6,743 nt of DNA, from positions 1-6,743 of the forward strand of contig JAYVIX010000373.1 of NCBI GenBank assembly GCA_043769845.1, given 5' to 3'. The position numbers were made by a program, and so were the translations under genes. Source of the stretch: UBA9547 sp043769845. GTDB taxonomy: Bacteria; Bacteroidota; Bacteroidia; Cytophagales; UBA9547. Each line of letters begins with the position of its first letter. Within the stretch, counting starts at the first letter, position 1. Positions 6,427-6,743 of this stretch are shown piece by piece. The notes under the pieces were generated by a model. The model ran no database searches. It saw only the letters and a program-made list of their open reading frames with translations, and was not told where the DNA came from.

Positions 6427-6743
6427 ATGAAACGATTCCATTCTTTCAACTTCTACGTACTTTTAGGTATCTTTTTAGTGAACAGCTTAGTTGCTTGTCA
6501 AAAGAAAAAAGAAGTAGAACCTACCATTGAAGAAACGCCCGTGGTGGCGAGCACAAAACAAAGTGACCAATCTGGCTCATCGGCTGCCGATGCGGTGCTA
6601 GAAGATGTCAATGACTACATCAACAACAAACTCAATCCTGAAGTAAGTGCTCGGATGGAAGCTTACAACCTTCCATGTGGTGTAGTTTCGGTAGACACAA
6701 CTAAAAATTCGGCAGGCAACAAGGTGTACGAAATGAAATATGG
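6427..6743 (+). CDS. N-terminal part of a lipoprotein of unknown function (3' end outside window)
   Basis: An open frame from ATG 6427 runs off the right edge after 105 codons without a stop. It begins with a lipoprotein signal peptide: basic start (MKRFHSFNF), hydrophobic core (YVLLGIFLVNSLVAC) and lipobox L21-V22-A23-C24, followed by a lysine- and glutamate-rich stretch (QKKKEVEPTIEE). Residues about 35-55 are a low-complexity Ser/Thr/Ala/Gln linker typical of tethers. A helical segment (AADAVLEDVNDYINNKL) leads into what looks like the first strands of a beta domain (LPCGVVSVDTTKN, then KVYEMKY). The cysteine in LPCGV may pair with one beyond the window. I do not recognise the family. It may share a transcript with the DUF1801 gene 53 bp upstream, but a separate promoter in the gap cannot be excluded. 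Confidence 0.85.
   Translation, partial: MKRFHSFNFYVLLGIFLVNSLVACQKKKEVEPTIEETPVVASTKQSDQSGSSAADAVLEDVNDYINNKLNPEVSARMEAYNLPCGVVSVDTTKNSAGNKVYEMKY

Noticed and set aside
1..6743. The whole window as part of a defence island, biosynthetic cluster or mobile element.
   Set aside because: There is no transposase, integrase, nuclease, toxin-antitoxin pair or terminal repeat. The genes look like ordinary housekeeping and envelope genes of even composition.

Overview
The window reads as an ordinary stretch of chromosome from a member of the Bacteroidota, most likely the Cytophagales or a relative. The pointers are a subtilisin-like protease ending in a type IX secretion (T9SS) type A sorting domain, a eukaryote-like GT3 glycogen synthase, a Bacteroidota-style YceI protein, lipoproteins with short lipoboxes, AT-rich spacers and no strong Shine-Dalgarno sequences. 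The taxonomic call is inference from gene content, not from a marker gene.

Layout. Positions 1-300 (+) hold the C-terminal end of a protein I do not recognise. A secreted YceI-family protein follows (377-1027, +). The YceI gene converges on a minus-strand pair across a 112-bp spacer that holds a perfect bidirectional terminator hairpin and a second, separate palindrome resembling a dispersed repeat. The minus-strand pair is a cytosolic cyclophilin (2995-3441) followed 52 bp later by a GT3 glycogen synthase (1140-2942) that appears to start at TTG. A 209-bp spacer (3442-3650) contains a weak terminator, a small G-rich direct repeat and a possible promoter. Upstream of it is a second minus-strand pair: a lipoprotein of unknown function (5242-5907) overlapping by 14 bp the T9SS-exported S8 protease (3651-5255). 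A 115-bp divergent spacer separates that pair from a plus-strand DUF1801 protein (6023-6373). The 5' part of another lipoprotein gene (6427 to the edge) closes the window.

How the genes work together. The 14-bp overlap suggests that the lipoprotein and protease are co-translated and may act together at the cell envelope. The cyclophilin and glycogen synthase may share a transcript, with no clear functional link. The other genes look like independent housekeeping or envelope genes. There is no mobile element, RNA gene, CRISPR array or defence cassette, and I see no convincing new system. The more interesting details are substitutions at recognisable functional sites in the glycogen synthase, an in-frame 18-bp tandem repeat in the protease linker that resembles a nearby intergenic repeat, and the palindrome at 1095-1129.
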